Program-made: the position numbers and the translations under genes | The notes under the pieces: model-generated | Seen by the model: the letters and a program-made list of their open reading frames with translations, nothing else | Databases searched by the model: none | What the model was told of the DNA's origin: nothing | NCBI GenBank assembly: GCA_016285345.1 | Contig: JAEEQN010000007.1 | Span: 30,240-94,239, forward strand | Direction of reading: 5' to 3' | Source of the DNA: Victivallales bacterium | Lineage (GTDB): Bacteria; Verrucomicrobiota; Lentisphaeria; Victivallales; UBA1829 | Length of the DNA stretch: 64,000 nt | Shown here: positions 16,914-24,005 of the stretch, in pieces | Layout of the letters: each line of letters begins with the position of its first letter | How positions within the stretch are numbered: position 1 is the first letter of the stretch

Positions 16914-17762
16914 CTAGACATCCTCTATGCTGGGATTGCAAGTGTTGGGTTGAGCGTTTTGGGAATTATCTTTTGTTTTTTTACGGAGTCCTTTCTCATA
17001 GACCTCGTCCGGGGTTTGGTAGTTCAGGGCGGAATGAATCCGTTTTCCGTTGTAAAAGTTCACATAGCTTTGGACGCCTCTGCGTAGTTGAGGCAGGGAT
17101 TTGTACTCTTTGATTCTGAGGTCCACGTACTTCAGCGCCCACCAGAACCGTTCCATCCTGGCATTGTCCCGGCATCTGCCCCGGCCATCCATGCTGATTC
17201 TGATGCCATACGCCTTGAGTTCATCTGTGAACTCCTTGCTGGTAAACTGGCTGCCCTGATCCGAATTGAAGATTTCCGGGATGCCATATCGCGTCATGGC
17301 GAGCAGAAGCGTCTCCACGCAGGAATACGTGTCCATGGTGTTTACGACGTTGTAGGCCAAAGTCTTGCGGCTGTAGAGGTCTATAATGGCGATCACGAAA
17401 GCTTTGCACCCTGAGACCTTGGTGTACGTGATGTCCGTCGCCCAAACCTGGTTCGAATGGTCGATCTTCAGATCCTTCAGAAGATACGGATACACTTCAT
17501 GATCCGGATGTGGTTCCGACGTGCTGAACCGAGGCCGGGGATAGACCGTCCTCAGCCCCATTGCCTTGCGCAGACGATAAACGCGTTTGTGATTCACCTT
17601 GTAGCCCTTCTGTTGGAGCTCAGCGGTGATCCTGCGAATCCCGTAAAACGGCTTTTCCATGTAGATGTCCACGATTTCGTCCTTGACGTTTTGATCGATG
17701 CGTTGTTTCTCCGGATTGGTGTGCGGCTTGTAGTAATGGCTCGAATGCAGCACTTGGAGCAA
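16914..17762 (-). CDS. IS3-family transposase OrfB (DDE integrase)
   Basis: About 282 aa with the rve/DDE core: D in ATDITY, D in NSDQGSQFTS, and E in DNARMERFWWALK. An N-terminal HTH_21-like segment (KPFYGIRRITAEL) precedes it, and the C-terminal NGKRIHSALNYQTPDE is typical. The start is probably TTG at 17762, with GGAGG 9 nt upstream. Unlike most IS3 elements the frame does not overlap orfA: the orfA stop is at 17804 and a TAG closes the orfB frame just upstream of this start. Synthesis by frameshift to a fused OrfAB is therefore not evident, and reinitiation is more likely. All catalytic residues are intact. Confidence 0.85.
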   Translation of the reverse strand: MLQVLHSSHYYKPHTNPEKQRIDQNVKDEIVDIYMEKPFYGIRRITAELQQKGYKVNHKRVYRLRKAMGLRTVYPRPRFSTSEPHPDHEVYPYLLKDLKIDHSNQVWATDITYTKVSGCKAFVIAIIDLYSRKTLAYNVVNTMDTYSCVETLLLAMTRYGIPEIFNSDQGSQFTSKEFTDELKAYGIRISMDGRGRCRDNARMERFWWALKYVDLRIKEYKSLPQLRRGVQSYVNFYNGKRIHSALNYQTPDEVYEKGLRKKTKDNSQNAQPNTCNPSIEDV

Positions 17763-17803
17763 TTGCAGCTACCTCCGGATGCTCACGGCTTTGAAACTCG
17801 GAT

Positions 17804-18109
17804 CTATCTGGGCTTTTCGATGTTCAACCCCAACGCCAAGGACGCTCTTCGTAAAAAATCGAGCTCCACCTGCATGCGGCCAATCTTCTGCATCAGGTCG
17901 TCCTCCGTGTACAGTTTCTTGTTCTCGGCTTTCCGTTCCGAGGCGTTCATGAAAATCTCGGTCGCGCCTTCCTGGAGACGTTTCTTCCAGCTTTGTACCT
18001 GATTGGGGTGAACCTGATACTTGCTGGCGATCTCGGCAATGGTCAGTTCCCCTCGCATTGCCTCAAGCGCCATACGGCTCTTGAACTTGCTGTCGTAGGT
18101 TTTGCGCAT
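17804..18109 (-). CDS. IS3-family transposase OrfA (HTH)
   Basis: A 101-aa protein with the transposase_8 helix-turn-helix (IAEIASKYQVHPNQVQSWKK, about 25-44) and a C-terminal leucine-zipper-like coil (LMQKIGRMQVELDFLRRA). It recognises the IS ends together with OrfB. GAAAGGAG precedes the start on the minus strand, and the IS carries its own promoter upstream. Confidence 0.85.
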   Translation of the reverse strand: MRKTYDSKFKSRMALEAMRGELTIAEIASKYQVHPNQVQSWKKRLQEGATEIFMNASERKAENKKLYTEDDLMQKIGRMQVELDFLRRASLALGLNIEKPR

Positions 18110-18139
18110 AAAACGGCTGGCTCCTTTCTGGGTTGTTAT

Positions 18140-18167
18140 AATATAGCGCCGTTCTACACCTTGTCAA
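18140..18167 (-). promoter_or_regulatory. Promoter of the IS3 orfA-orfB genes
   Basis: TTGACA, 16-nt spacer, TATATT, reading leftward just inside the right end of the element, about 30 nt before orfA. Confidence 0.6.
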
Positions 18168-18221
18168 GTGTCCAATTTCGCGGGGCCAGCGCACTATCCT
18201 CAAAATATAATGTAAATTATA

Positions 18222-19118
18222 TTATTCATCGTCTCTGATATTTGGAATGCCATAGGTGTCCGTTATCTTTTCATATGTTTCAACGGACAAATCAATATAC
18301 TTTTCGGCTAAATTGATGTCTCTTTCCATGCATACTCGGATTTCGGAAGATGCCACAGGCCATCTAAAACTTTTTAAGTGAGATACAACTATGCCTTTAT
18401 CCATTGAATGGTTCGAATCAGAAAGACAGTCGTCAATACGTTTCAACATTAGAATGTTAGAACGTAGCCCTTTTCCATTAAAAGCCATTTGATTGTTACT
18501 CATAGCAATTCCACAATATACAATGGCAGCACCTACAATAGCAACGCCTCCTGATTCCTGATATTGCCTAAACCAACTTTCTGCAAATCCGTGATAGTTT
18601 TTTGCATTTTGCAAATAGAACTCCCTGTGCAGAGATTTAAACTTTTCATCATTTTGTTTTGCTTCTTCCTTCAAGACGTTGCTTAATTTCTCAATTTCCT
18701 TGAAGCTATTGTCAATTTTAATTTTTTCTGTTTTTGCAGATTGCTGTTGAATGATTGCAAAAATAATAGGTAAAAGCACTCCTGTTAAAGAGACCAACAT
18801 TCCCATTGTCCACAACAAAGACACAAAACGACGATCATAAAACGACTCAATTTTGTCTATGTCAATTATAATGTTCTCATCCATTGTTGTTGCTATATCT
18901 TTTCTTTTTCTCGAATAATAGGAGTTCGGAGATTGCAAGTGAGCAAGTCTGTGCTTAACTTCAATGGATTTCCATTCCGAAATATGATTGTTAATAAAAT
19001 AAACTTCAACAATTATGGCAATAATAGCTGAAATCAAAGAGGCAAAAATAACCCCCAATATCCAGTTTATTAGAGGATGAGAAGAAATACAGTTAAATGT
19101 TTTTCCACTAGGGTTCAT
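18222..19118 (-). CDS. Two-TM membrane protein with a coiled coil, third gene of the GIY-YIG operon
   Basis: A 298-aa protein. Two membrane segments (about 17-41 and 98-123) bracket a 55-aa loop. A probable coiled coil of charged heptads follows (about 125-165), then a soluble domain of about 130 aa with LNxAEKYIDLSVETYEKI at its end. I do not recognise the family. The ATG overlaps the stop of the small upstream gene as TAATG. Base composition is strongly AT-rich. Two-TM-plus-effector layouts are frequent in membrane-acting defence systems, but no pore-forming or enzymatic signature is visible here, so a role in defence is only inferred from the GIY-YIG partner and the island. A perfect AT-rich dyad (18204-18223) overlaps the 3' end. 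Confidence 0.6.
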   Translation of the reverse strand: MNPSGKTFNCISSHPLINWILGVIFASLISAIIAIIVEVYFINNHISEWKSIEVKHRLAHLQSPNSYYSRKRKDIATTMDENIIIDIDKIESFYDRRFVSLLWTMGMLVSLTGVLLPIIFAIIQQQSAKTEKIKIDNSFKEIEKLSNVLKEEAKQNDEKFKSLHREFYLQNAKNYHGFAESWFRQYQESGGVAIVGAAIVYCGIAMSNNQMAFNGKGLRSNILMLKRIDDCLSDSNHSMDKGIVVSHLKSFRWPVASSEIRVCMERDINLAEKYIDLSVETYEKITDTYGIPNIRDDE

Positions 19119-19300
19119 TACCTGTTCTCCTGAGCTTTAGTTGCAGGTGTTATTTCTCGAAAAAAGTGTGCGGATAAAAAACTCTTTTTTATGGCTGAAA
19201 ATAAAAACAAGTGTGTCGAGGAAATCGCTGTAAAAATGCTATTCCCATTGTCTTTAAGAACGACAAACAAATCTTTTGATAAAAGATTATTTCTATTCAT
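19118..19300 (-). CDS. Small protein (60 aa), second gene of the GIY-YIG operon
   Basis: Its ATG lies inside the last codons of the GIY-YIG gene (8-nt overlap) and its TAA overlaps the next ATG. Such tight packing on both sides supports a real gene despite the size. The protein has a central hydrophobic run (IFTAISSTHLFLFSAI, about 22-37) that could be a single membrane segment. No family is recognised. It could be a partner subunit or an antitoxin-like regulator of its neighbours, but nothing in the sequence decides this. Confidence 0.5.
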   Translation of the reverse strand: MNRNNLLSKDLFVVLKDNGNSIFTAISSTHLFLFSAIKKSFLSAHFFREITPATKAQENR

Positions 19301-19724
19301 GTGAAGAGACTATTATTATGGATGGAATATCGAGATGTGATATTGTTTTTATTATAACATGATCTGCAATAGGACAATCAATTCTATCATTAAACCTCGG
19401 TGTCATTTTCCAAATGAAAGCTTTTTCGGCCAGTTCACGATTGCTATGATTTGGAATTAATGCTGAGAAAAACATCAGTTGTTCACCGAGAAACGATGCA
19501 TGCACAAAGCAACGAGGGAGCTTCTCATGCCCTTGAGTTAAACGTTCTCTCATATTGGCCGCTTCGCCAATGTAAAGCACCTCTGAAACAATCCAGTTCC
19601 CATTTTCTTTTTTACCCCGACAAATTGCATAAATCCCAGATTGATCAGGGACTTGATCTGCTTTTGTTACGAATTCGTTTCCAAAGTTTACTTCTATAAT
19701 ACGATTATTGCTTTCGATACTCAT
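19293..19724 (-). CDS. GIY-YIG domain protein, first gene of a three-gene operon
   Basis: A 143-aa protein. Start ATG at 19724, chosen because AGGAGG lies 6 nt before it; an in-frame GTG two codons upstream is too close to that site. The GIY-YIG fold is plain: GIY (30-32), YIG (51-53) in EVLYIGEAANMRERL with the catalytic-type Arg59, and a downstream helix NRELAEKAFIWKM supplying a Glu. A single-domain stand-alone GIY-YIG protein may be a nuclease that nicks DNA, or an inactive DNA binder. Two further genes follow with overlaps, forming one unit in the island between two IS elements. Confidence 0.72.
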   Translation of the reverse strand: MSIESNNRIIEVNFGNEFVTKADQVPDQSGIYAICRGKKENGNWIVSEVLYIGEAANMRERLTQGHEKLPRCFVHASFLGEQLMFFSALIPNHSNRELAEKAFIWKMTPRFNDRIDCPIADHVIIKTISHLDIPSIIIVSSHE

Positions 19725-19817
19725 ATTCACCTCCTAGGTAGGATTGTTGGGATTATGTTTGGTTTATATGTTTTATAACATTTCTATGTTCAAAACTAAA
19801 ATTCATTTCCGATAAAT

Positions 19818-19846
19818 ATTATACTGCATATAGTTGAAAAATACAA
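19818..19846 (-). promoter_or_regulatory. Promoter of the GIY-YIG operon
   Basis: TTGTAT, 17-nt spacer, TATAAT on the minus strand, about 95 nt before the first ATG. A second weaker -35-like TTGAAC lies between it and the gene. The rest of the 19725-20202 gap holds no gene; its right part is the left end of the next IS. Confidence 0.5.
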
Positions 19847-19936
19847 GTCCCAAAGTAAAATATCGCAAAAAAAGGAAAAGGATGTGATCTGCCATTTGAA
19901 AAAGAAAATGCACTGGGAGGAATCAAGCAGGGGGTA

Positions 19937-21566
19937 TTTTGCTCTGTCCCCTTGGGACTGGATTGTTTTGATTGACGTGATTGGTGAAAATGTTTATGGA
20001 TACTATAGCAGGTATTGACTGGATGTCAAGTCTGATTCGAAAAAACAATAAGAATCTGTCCATAGAGCCCCTATTCATGGACCAAATGTTCCATTCTGCG
20101 AAAAAACAGAAAACATGAGAATTGTGGTTGAAAAAAAGTACGTTCTGTGCTTGATTATTCCCCTCTTCAACCCTCAACCAACCAAAGAAAGGAATTGGGA
20201 AAATGAAGAAGATATTTGATCGTGCAACAGTTGAACGTGTCCTTGCCGCTCGGCAGGAAGGCAAAACCCTGAAGGAGATTTCTTCTGAAACTGGTGTCTG
20301 CTTGACACTCGTCAAAAAGTGGCTGAAAGAGGCTGCCGCAAAAAATGACGAAGGGATCCAGATTCGCAGGTACTACACACAGGCGGAACGGAAAAAGATT
20401 TTGGCAGAATATGCCGAGAATCATTCCCCAAAGAAGATATGTGCAAAATATCATATCGTGAAAAGTACGTTGTTCCGCTGGAAGAGGCAAAAAAAGGTAA
20501 TCGCTACCAGTCAAGCCGGAGCAGTATATACCGCTGGAAAACTCCACAAAATGAAACGGGAGCTCAGTTCATTGCAAAGGACGAACGAGATTATTCGCAA
20601 ATGCCGCTGTACTGCATCTGCTACCAACGAGGAAAAAGTCGAAGAAGTCAAACGACTGAAAGATCAGTTCCCTGTTCGTTCGATTTGTCGTGTTCTTAAT
20701 ATGTCTCATACGACGTTTTATCGCATCACATTGGAGCAAAAGAGAAAAACTCTTTATGAGACAATTGATGACTCGTTACGAGCTGCGATAGAAACCGAGT
20801 TCTACGACAGCGGAGAACGATTTGGAGCAGCCATGATCAGAGTCAAGCTCAATGAACGTGGTTATACTGTGTCCAAGAAACATATCCAACGCCTGATGCG
20901 GGAAATGAATCTGGTGAGCAAGCAGAACAGGCCTCGCGTTTTTAACTCGACACACAGGAAATACAAATATCGGAGGAATCGTTTGCTGCGCAAATTTACT
21001 CAGGATGCTCCGAACAAATTCTGGGTAAGCGATATCACCTATGCAAGAGTCAACGATGAGTTTTATGCCGTGTGCGTTGTGATCGATTTGTTCTCCCGCA
21101 TGGTGCTTTCCTACGGGATTTCGCCTGAAATGAAAACGGATCTGGTCAGGACGACATTTCTGAAAGCTTTTGAAGCAAGGAATCGCCCCGTTGGGCTGAC
21201 CTTCCATAGTGACCAGGGAAGTCAATACACTGCGTATTCGTTTCGCAAGCTGCTTCGTGATCTCGGCGTCAGGCAATCGCTGTCAAATCCGGGAACACCT
21301 CATGACAATGCCGTGGCGGAAGCTTTTTTCAGCATTCTGAAGCGGGAGGAACTGTCGCACAAATGGTACAACTCTGCGGAGGAGTTGGATGAAACGATAC
21401 GGGAGTATATTGAATTCTTCAACCTCAAACGGCCGCATCGGAAGCTGAATTTGCAAACCCCTGACAAATACGAACGGGAATACTGGGCAAAGCATCAAGA
21501 CAACTGATCAACAATAACTAAAGAAAAAGACTTTTGGGGTCAGGTCTCAATGGACATGTCCCAAAA
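19937..21566 (+). mobile_element. Second IS3-family insertion sequence (single-ORF type)
   Basis: Ends are proposed from imperfect inverted repeats. The left end (19937-19963) reads TTTTG, then TGTCC-CCTTGGGACTGG. The right end, read inward from 21566, is TTTTG, then ATGTCC-ATTGAGACCTGA. The element is about 1.63 kb with one transposase. A promoter-like TTGGTG, 17-nt spacer, TATAGC (19981-20009) lies inside the left end. The right end also forms a hairpin (GACTTTTGGG with CCCAAAAGTC, around 21529-21569). It abuts the 3' end of tRNA-Pro by 17 nt. Confidence 0.7.
20203..21507 (+). CDS. IS3-family transposase, OrfA and OrfB in one frame
   Basis: A 434-aa intact protein. The N-terminal 110 aa hold two helix-turn-helix units (TLKEISSETGVCLTLVKKWL and a second around KKICAKYHIVKSTLFRWK). 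An HTH_21-type segment follows (GERFGAAMIRVKLNERGY), then the rve/DDE core with D in VSDITYA, D in FHSDQGSQYT and E in AVAEAFFSILKREE. The C-terminal FNLKRPHRKLNLQTPDKYE is the usual IS3 ending. Having both parts in one uninterrupted frame removes the need for programmed frameshifting. The ATG is preceded by AAAGGAATTGGGAAA. Confidence 0.88.
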   Translation: MKKIFDRATVERVLAARQEGKTLKEISSETGVCLTLVKKWLKEAAAKNDEGIQIRRYYTQAERKKILAEYAENHSPKKICAKYHIVKSTLFRWKRQKKVIATSQAGAVYTAGKLHKMKRELSSLQRTNEIIRKCRCTASATNEEKVEEVKRLKDQFPVRSICRVLNMSHTTFYRITLEQKRKTLYETIDDSLRAAIETEFYDSGERFGAAMIRVKLNERGYTVSKKHIQRLMREMNLVSKQNRPRVFNSTHRKYKYRRNRLLRKFTQDAPNKFWVSDITYARVNDEFYAVCVVIDLFSRMVLSYGISPEMKTDLVRTTFLKAFEARNRPVGLTFHSDQGSQYTAYSFRKLLRDLGVRQSLSNPGTPHDNAVAEAFFSILKREELSHKWYNSAEELDETIREYIEFFNLKRPHRKLNLQTPDKYEREYWAKHQDN

Positions 21567-21583
21567 GTCTTCACTACTGCAAA

Positions 21584-21661
21584 TGGTCGGGGCGACTGGA
21601 TTCGAACCAGCGACCTCTAAGTCCCGAACCTAGCGCTCCAACCAGACTGAGCTACGCCCCG
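21584..21661 (-). tRNA. tRNA-Pro (anticodon CGG), CCA encoded
   Basis: Read on the minus strand it folds as a full cloverleaf. The 7-bp acceptor stem is CGGGGCG with CGCCCCG, the D arm begins TAGCTC, the anticodon stem is CTAGG with CTTAG, and the loop TTCGGGA gives anticodon CGG. The T arm carries GGTTCGAATCC, and CCA is encoded at the 3' end. The 3' end faces the accessory island, the usual side used by integrases. Confidence 0.95.
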
Positions 21662-21678
21662 AAATGTTCGATTCATAG

Positions 21679-21706
21679 AATATACCACGTTTTCCGGAAA
21701 AATCAA
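21679..21706 (-). promoter_or_regulatory. Promoter of tRNA-Pro
   Basis: TTGATT, 16-nt spacer, TATATT on the minus strand. The -10 box ends 18 nt before the first base of the mature tRNA. Confidence 0.65.
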
Positions 21707-22185
21707 GCTGAAAATGGAAAAAAAACACTTTTTCCTGCGAAAACAGACTGTTTGAGGTATTGAATGACGTTTTCTTCCGATTGTTCCCGAGAACAGATGC
21801 ACCCCCTGATATATGCCGAAACACCGAGTCTTTCCCCGACCCATCAGGACTGGCCCGTTTTGTTTTTGCGAGATAAATGTAAATGTTTATGGATTCTATA
21901 AGTTTTGTCAACACATGGATACTGATTTCCTCCCGAAATACAAGAATCGTTTGTTCCAATGCAACCGTGAGGAGGGCCTTTTGGATGCGGCAGAATATGT
22001 TTTTGGTTCCATATCCCCATGACAACGGTAACAGCAGATTCGATGCCGTGTACGTACCAGACGAACTTCCTGTATCAGACCAATCGTCTTTTTTCATGCA
22101 TCCCGTTCCAGGAACTCTTCCATGCTTTCCTTTGTCAGAAACCGTCGGACAACCCCATTTTTCGCGACGATATCAGGGAAAATGC

Positions 22186-22213
22186 TTGAAAAGCCATTGA
22201 AAGATGCTATAGT
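22186..22213 (+). promoter_or_regulatory. Possible promoter for a long-leader transcript before kdgK
   Basis: TTGAAA, 16-nt spacer, TATAGT. If used for kdgK it would give a leader of about 310 nt; no other gene follows in between. Confidence 0.4.
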
Positions 22214-22532
22214 ATTAAATCCTCGGACTTCCTGCGTTCAGATTCGAGATATCAAACCTCTTTTGTGTTACGCAGGCGGCATTCACATCAAGCACAACCA
22301 AACGCTGATATTATCGGACGGGAAACGATTCTTTTTCAACTTTTTTTTGAAAAACATATCCATCTCATCAAAGCGAGTCAAAAAACGCAACATTATTGTT
22401 CTGAATGGGATATTGCCATAAAAACGCAACAGCTCGTAATGAACAGGGCCTCGGTCCGATTCCGAGCATTGTTTTTTGCTCTGATTTTGAGATAAACTGA
22501 TTCGACACACCCAAACACACAAGGAGTTCACC

Positions 22533-23627
22533 ATGCTGAAAATCAAATCCGCCGACTCGTGCAAATACGACATTCTCTCGCTCGGAGAGATCATGCTCCG
22601 TTTCGATCCGGGGCCGGGCCGCATCCATACCGCCCGCCAGTTCAACGTGTGGGAAGGCGGCGGCGAGTATAACGTGGCGCGCGGGCTCCGCCGCTGCTTC
22701 GGCCTCCGGGCGGGCGCGATCACGGCGCTCGCGGACAATCCGGTCGGCCGCCTCGTAGAAGATTTCATGCTGCAGGGCGGCGTGGACGTCTCCCTCATCA
22801 AGTGGGTCCCGTACGACGGCGTGGGGCGTCAGGTCCGCAACGGACTGAACTTCACGGAACGCGGCTACGGCATCCGCGGCGCGGTGGGGTGTTCCGACCG
22901 CGGCAACACGGCGGTTTCCCAGCTGAAGGCGGGCGACATCGACTTCGACATGATCTTCGGCAAGCTCGGAAGCCGCTGGTTTCACACGGGCGGCATCTTC
23001 GCCGCGCTCTCCGACACCACGCCGGGCGTCGTGATCGAGGCGCTGAAAGCCGCCAAGAAATACGGCACCGTGACCAGCTACGACCTCAACTACCGTCCGT
23101 CGCTGTGGAAGGCCATCGGCGGCAAGGAACGCGCCCGCGAGGTCAACCGCGAGATCGCGCAGTACGTGGACGTGATGATCGGCAACGAGGAGGACTTCAC
23201 CGCCTGCCTCGGATTCGAGGTCGAGGGCCTCGATGCAAACATCAGCGCCATTGATCCGGCCAACTTCCGCAAGATGATCGAACGCGCGGTCTCCGTCTAT
23301 CCGAACTTCCAGGCTGCCGCCACCACGCTCCGCACCGTCCGCACCGCCACGGTCAACGACTGGAGCGCGATCGTCTGGAGCGACGGCAAGTTCTACCAGG
23401 CCAAGCAGCGCGACGGCCTCGAGATTTTCGACCGCGTCGGCGGCGGCGACAGCTTCGCATCCGGCCTCATTTATGGCTTCATGGAAAAGAGCGATCCCGC
23501 GCTCGCGGTCGAATACGGCGCTGCCCACGGCGCGCTCGCCATGACCACTCCCGGCGACACATCCATGGCACGTCTGGCCGAGGTCGAGAAGCTGGTCGGC
23601 GGAGGCGGCGCCCGCGTGGACCGCTGA
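22533..23627 (+). CDS. kdgK: PfkB-family sugar kinase, probably 2-keto-3-deoxygluconate kinase
   Basis: A 364-aa kinase; AAGGAG precedes the ATG. The N-terminal substrate region has the GGGEYNVARGL motif, and the C-terminal PfkB signature is DRVGGGDSFASGLIYG, whose Asp is the catalytic base and whose GGGD forms the anion hole. The DRVGGGDS form is typical of the KDG-kinase group rather than fructokinase or ribokinase, but exact substrate calls in this family are uncertain. It would phosphorylate KDG from pectin or uronate breakdown, feeding the KDPG aldolase step, which fits an organism with secreted glycoside hydrolases. It is somewhat longer than E. coli KdgK (309 aa), with an insert around residues 225-265. 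It is monocistronic, closed by a terminator. Confidence 0.7.
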   Translation: MLKIKSADSCKYDILSLGEIMLRFDPGPGRIHTARQFNVWEGGGEYNVARGLRRCFGLRAGAITALADNPVGRLVEDFMLQGGVDVSLIKWVPYDGVGRQVRNGLNFTERGYGIRGAVGCSDRGNTAVSQLKAGDIDFDMIFGKLGSRWFHTGGIFAALSDTTPGVVIEALKAAKKYGTVTSYDLNYRPSLWKAIGGKERAREVNREIAQYVDVMIGNEEDFTACLGFEVEGLDANISAIDPANFRKMIERAVSVYPNFQAAATTLRTVRTATVNDWSAIVWSDGKFYQAKQRDGLEIFDRVGGGDSFASGLIYGFMEKSDPALAVEYGAAHGALAMTTPGDTSMARLAEVEKLVGGGGARVDR

Positions 23628-23650
23628 ACTCAGCCCAGAATCTGGGATCA

Positions 23651-23710
23651 GGCGGAACGGACAAGTCGGTCAATCATCGGTTTCTGTTCTGTTCCGCCCA
23701 CGCGTTTTTT
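23651..23710 (+). terminator. Intrinsic terminator after kdgK
   Basis: GGCGGAAC (23651-23658) pairs with GTTCCGCC (23691-23698), with partial pairing further in, and is followed after six nt by six T residues. Confidence 0.6.
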
Positions 23711-23713
23711 GCC

Positions 23714-23742
23714 CGTCATTCCGGTAATACACCGAAATGACG
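23714..23742. repeat. Perfect-type hairpin downstream of the kdgK terminator
   Basis: CGTCATT-C-CGGT pairs with ACCG-A-AATGACG around a 5-nt loop. No T run follows on either strand. The rest of the 23628-24005 gap holds the glmM promoter and leader. Confidence 0.5.
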
Positions 23743-23850
23743 GATATCATGTGACCGCATTGGACCTCTTCATTGTTGGATCAGGAACGTGAGGCACTTC
23801 ATCCGGCAATCGTTTTCCGCACGTTTTTTTGAAAAAAAGCTATGGGATTA

Positions 23851-23878
23851 TTGAAAAATAAGCCGGAAAAAGTATATT
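23851..23878 (+). promoter_or_regulatory. Promoter of the glmM operon
   Basis: TTGAAA, 16-nt spacer, TATATT, giving a leader of about 120 nt. Confidence 0.6.
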
Positions 23879-23958
23879 AACAGTATGGTTTTGTTCTCGG
23901 AAGGAAATCACGAGCGGAATCATAGCCGATTTGACAACGAAAAAGACGAAAACACATC

Positions 23959-23990
23959 GTCCGGATACGCCGGGATGAGGGCGTCCGGAC
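23959..23990 (+). promoter_or_regulatory. Leader hairpin next to the glmM ribosome-binding site
   Basis: GTCCGGA with TCCGGAC, extended inward by GCC with GGC, forms a stable stem that ends just before the GGAAGGAG ribosome site. It could influence translation start; regulation is only inferred. Confidence 0.45.
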
Positions 23991-24005
23991 CGGAAGGAGA
24001 AGCGT

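Larger units (their letters stand above)
16880..18188 (-). mobile_element. IS3-family insertion sequence (orfA-orfB type)
   Basis: The element encodes a two-frame transposase on the minus strand. The right end is likely at TGGCCCCG (read inward from 18188, continuing through TTGGACACTTGAC), in the style of IS3-family termini. The left end is less clear: a GCGGAG-x-CCCCTTGAC stretch ends near 16911 and shares CTTGAC with the right end, so the boundary is uncertain by 10-20 nt. A target-site duplication could not be fixed for that reason. Confidence 0.75.
21662..22532. other. 870-nt gene-free stretch between tRNA-Pro and kdgK
   Basis: No convincing gene in either direction; open frames here are short and lack ribosome sites. 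It contains the tRNA promoter (21679-21706), a plus-strand promoter-like site (22186-22213), and a 20-nt sequence (21881-21900) nearly identical to one inside the left end of the second IS (about 19988-20007). Confidence 0.5.

Noticed and set aside
21584..21661. Second att copy of the tRNA-Pro 3' end
   Set aside because: No matching direct repeat was found at the left island edge around 8300 or elsewhere in the window.
22122..22495. Open frames of 76-99 codons between tRNA-Pro and kdgK
   Set aside because: No ribosome sites, no family pattern and low-complexity content.
23959..23990. glmS ribozyme or known riboswitch before glmM
   Set aside because: The structure is a single short stem; the ribozyme core is absent.
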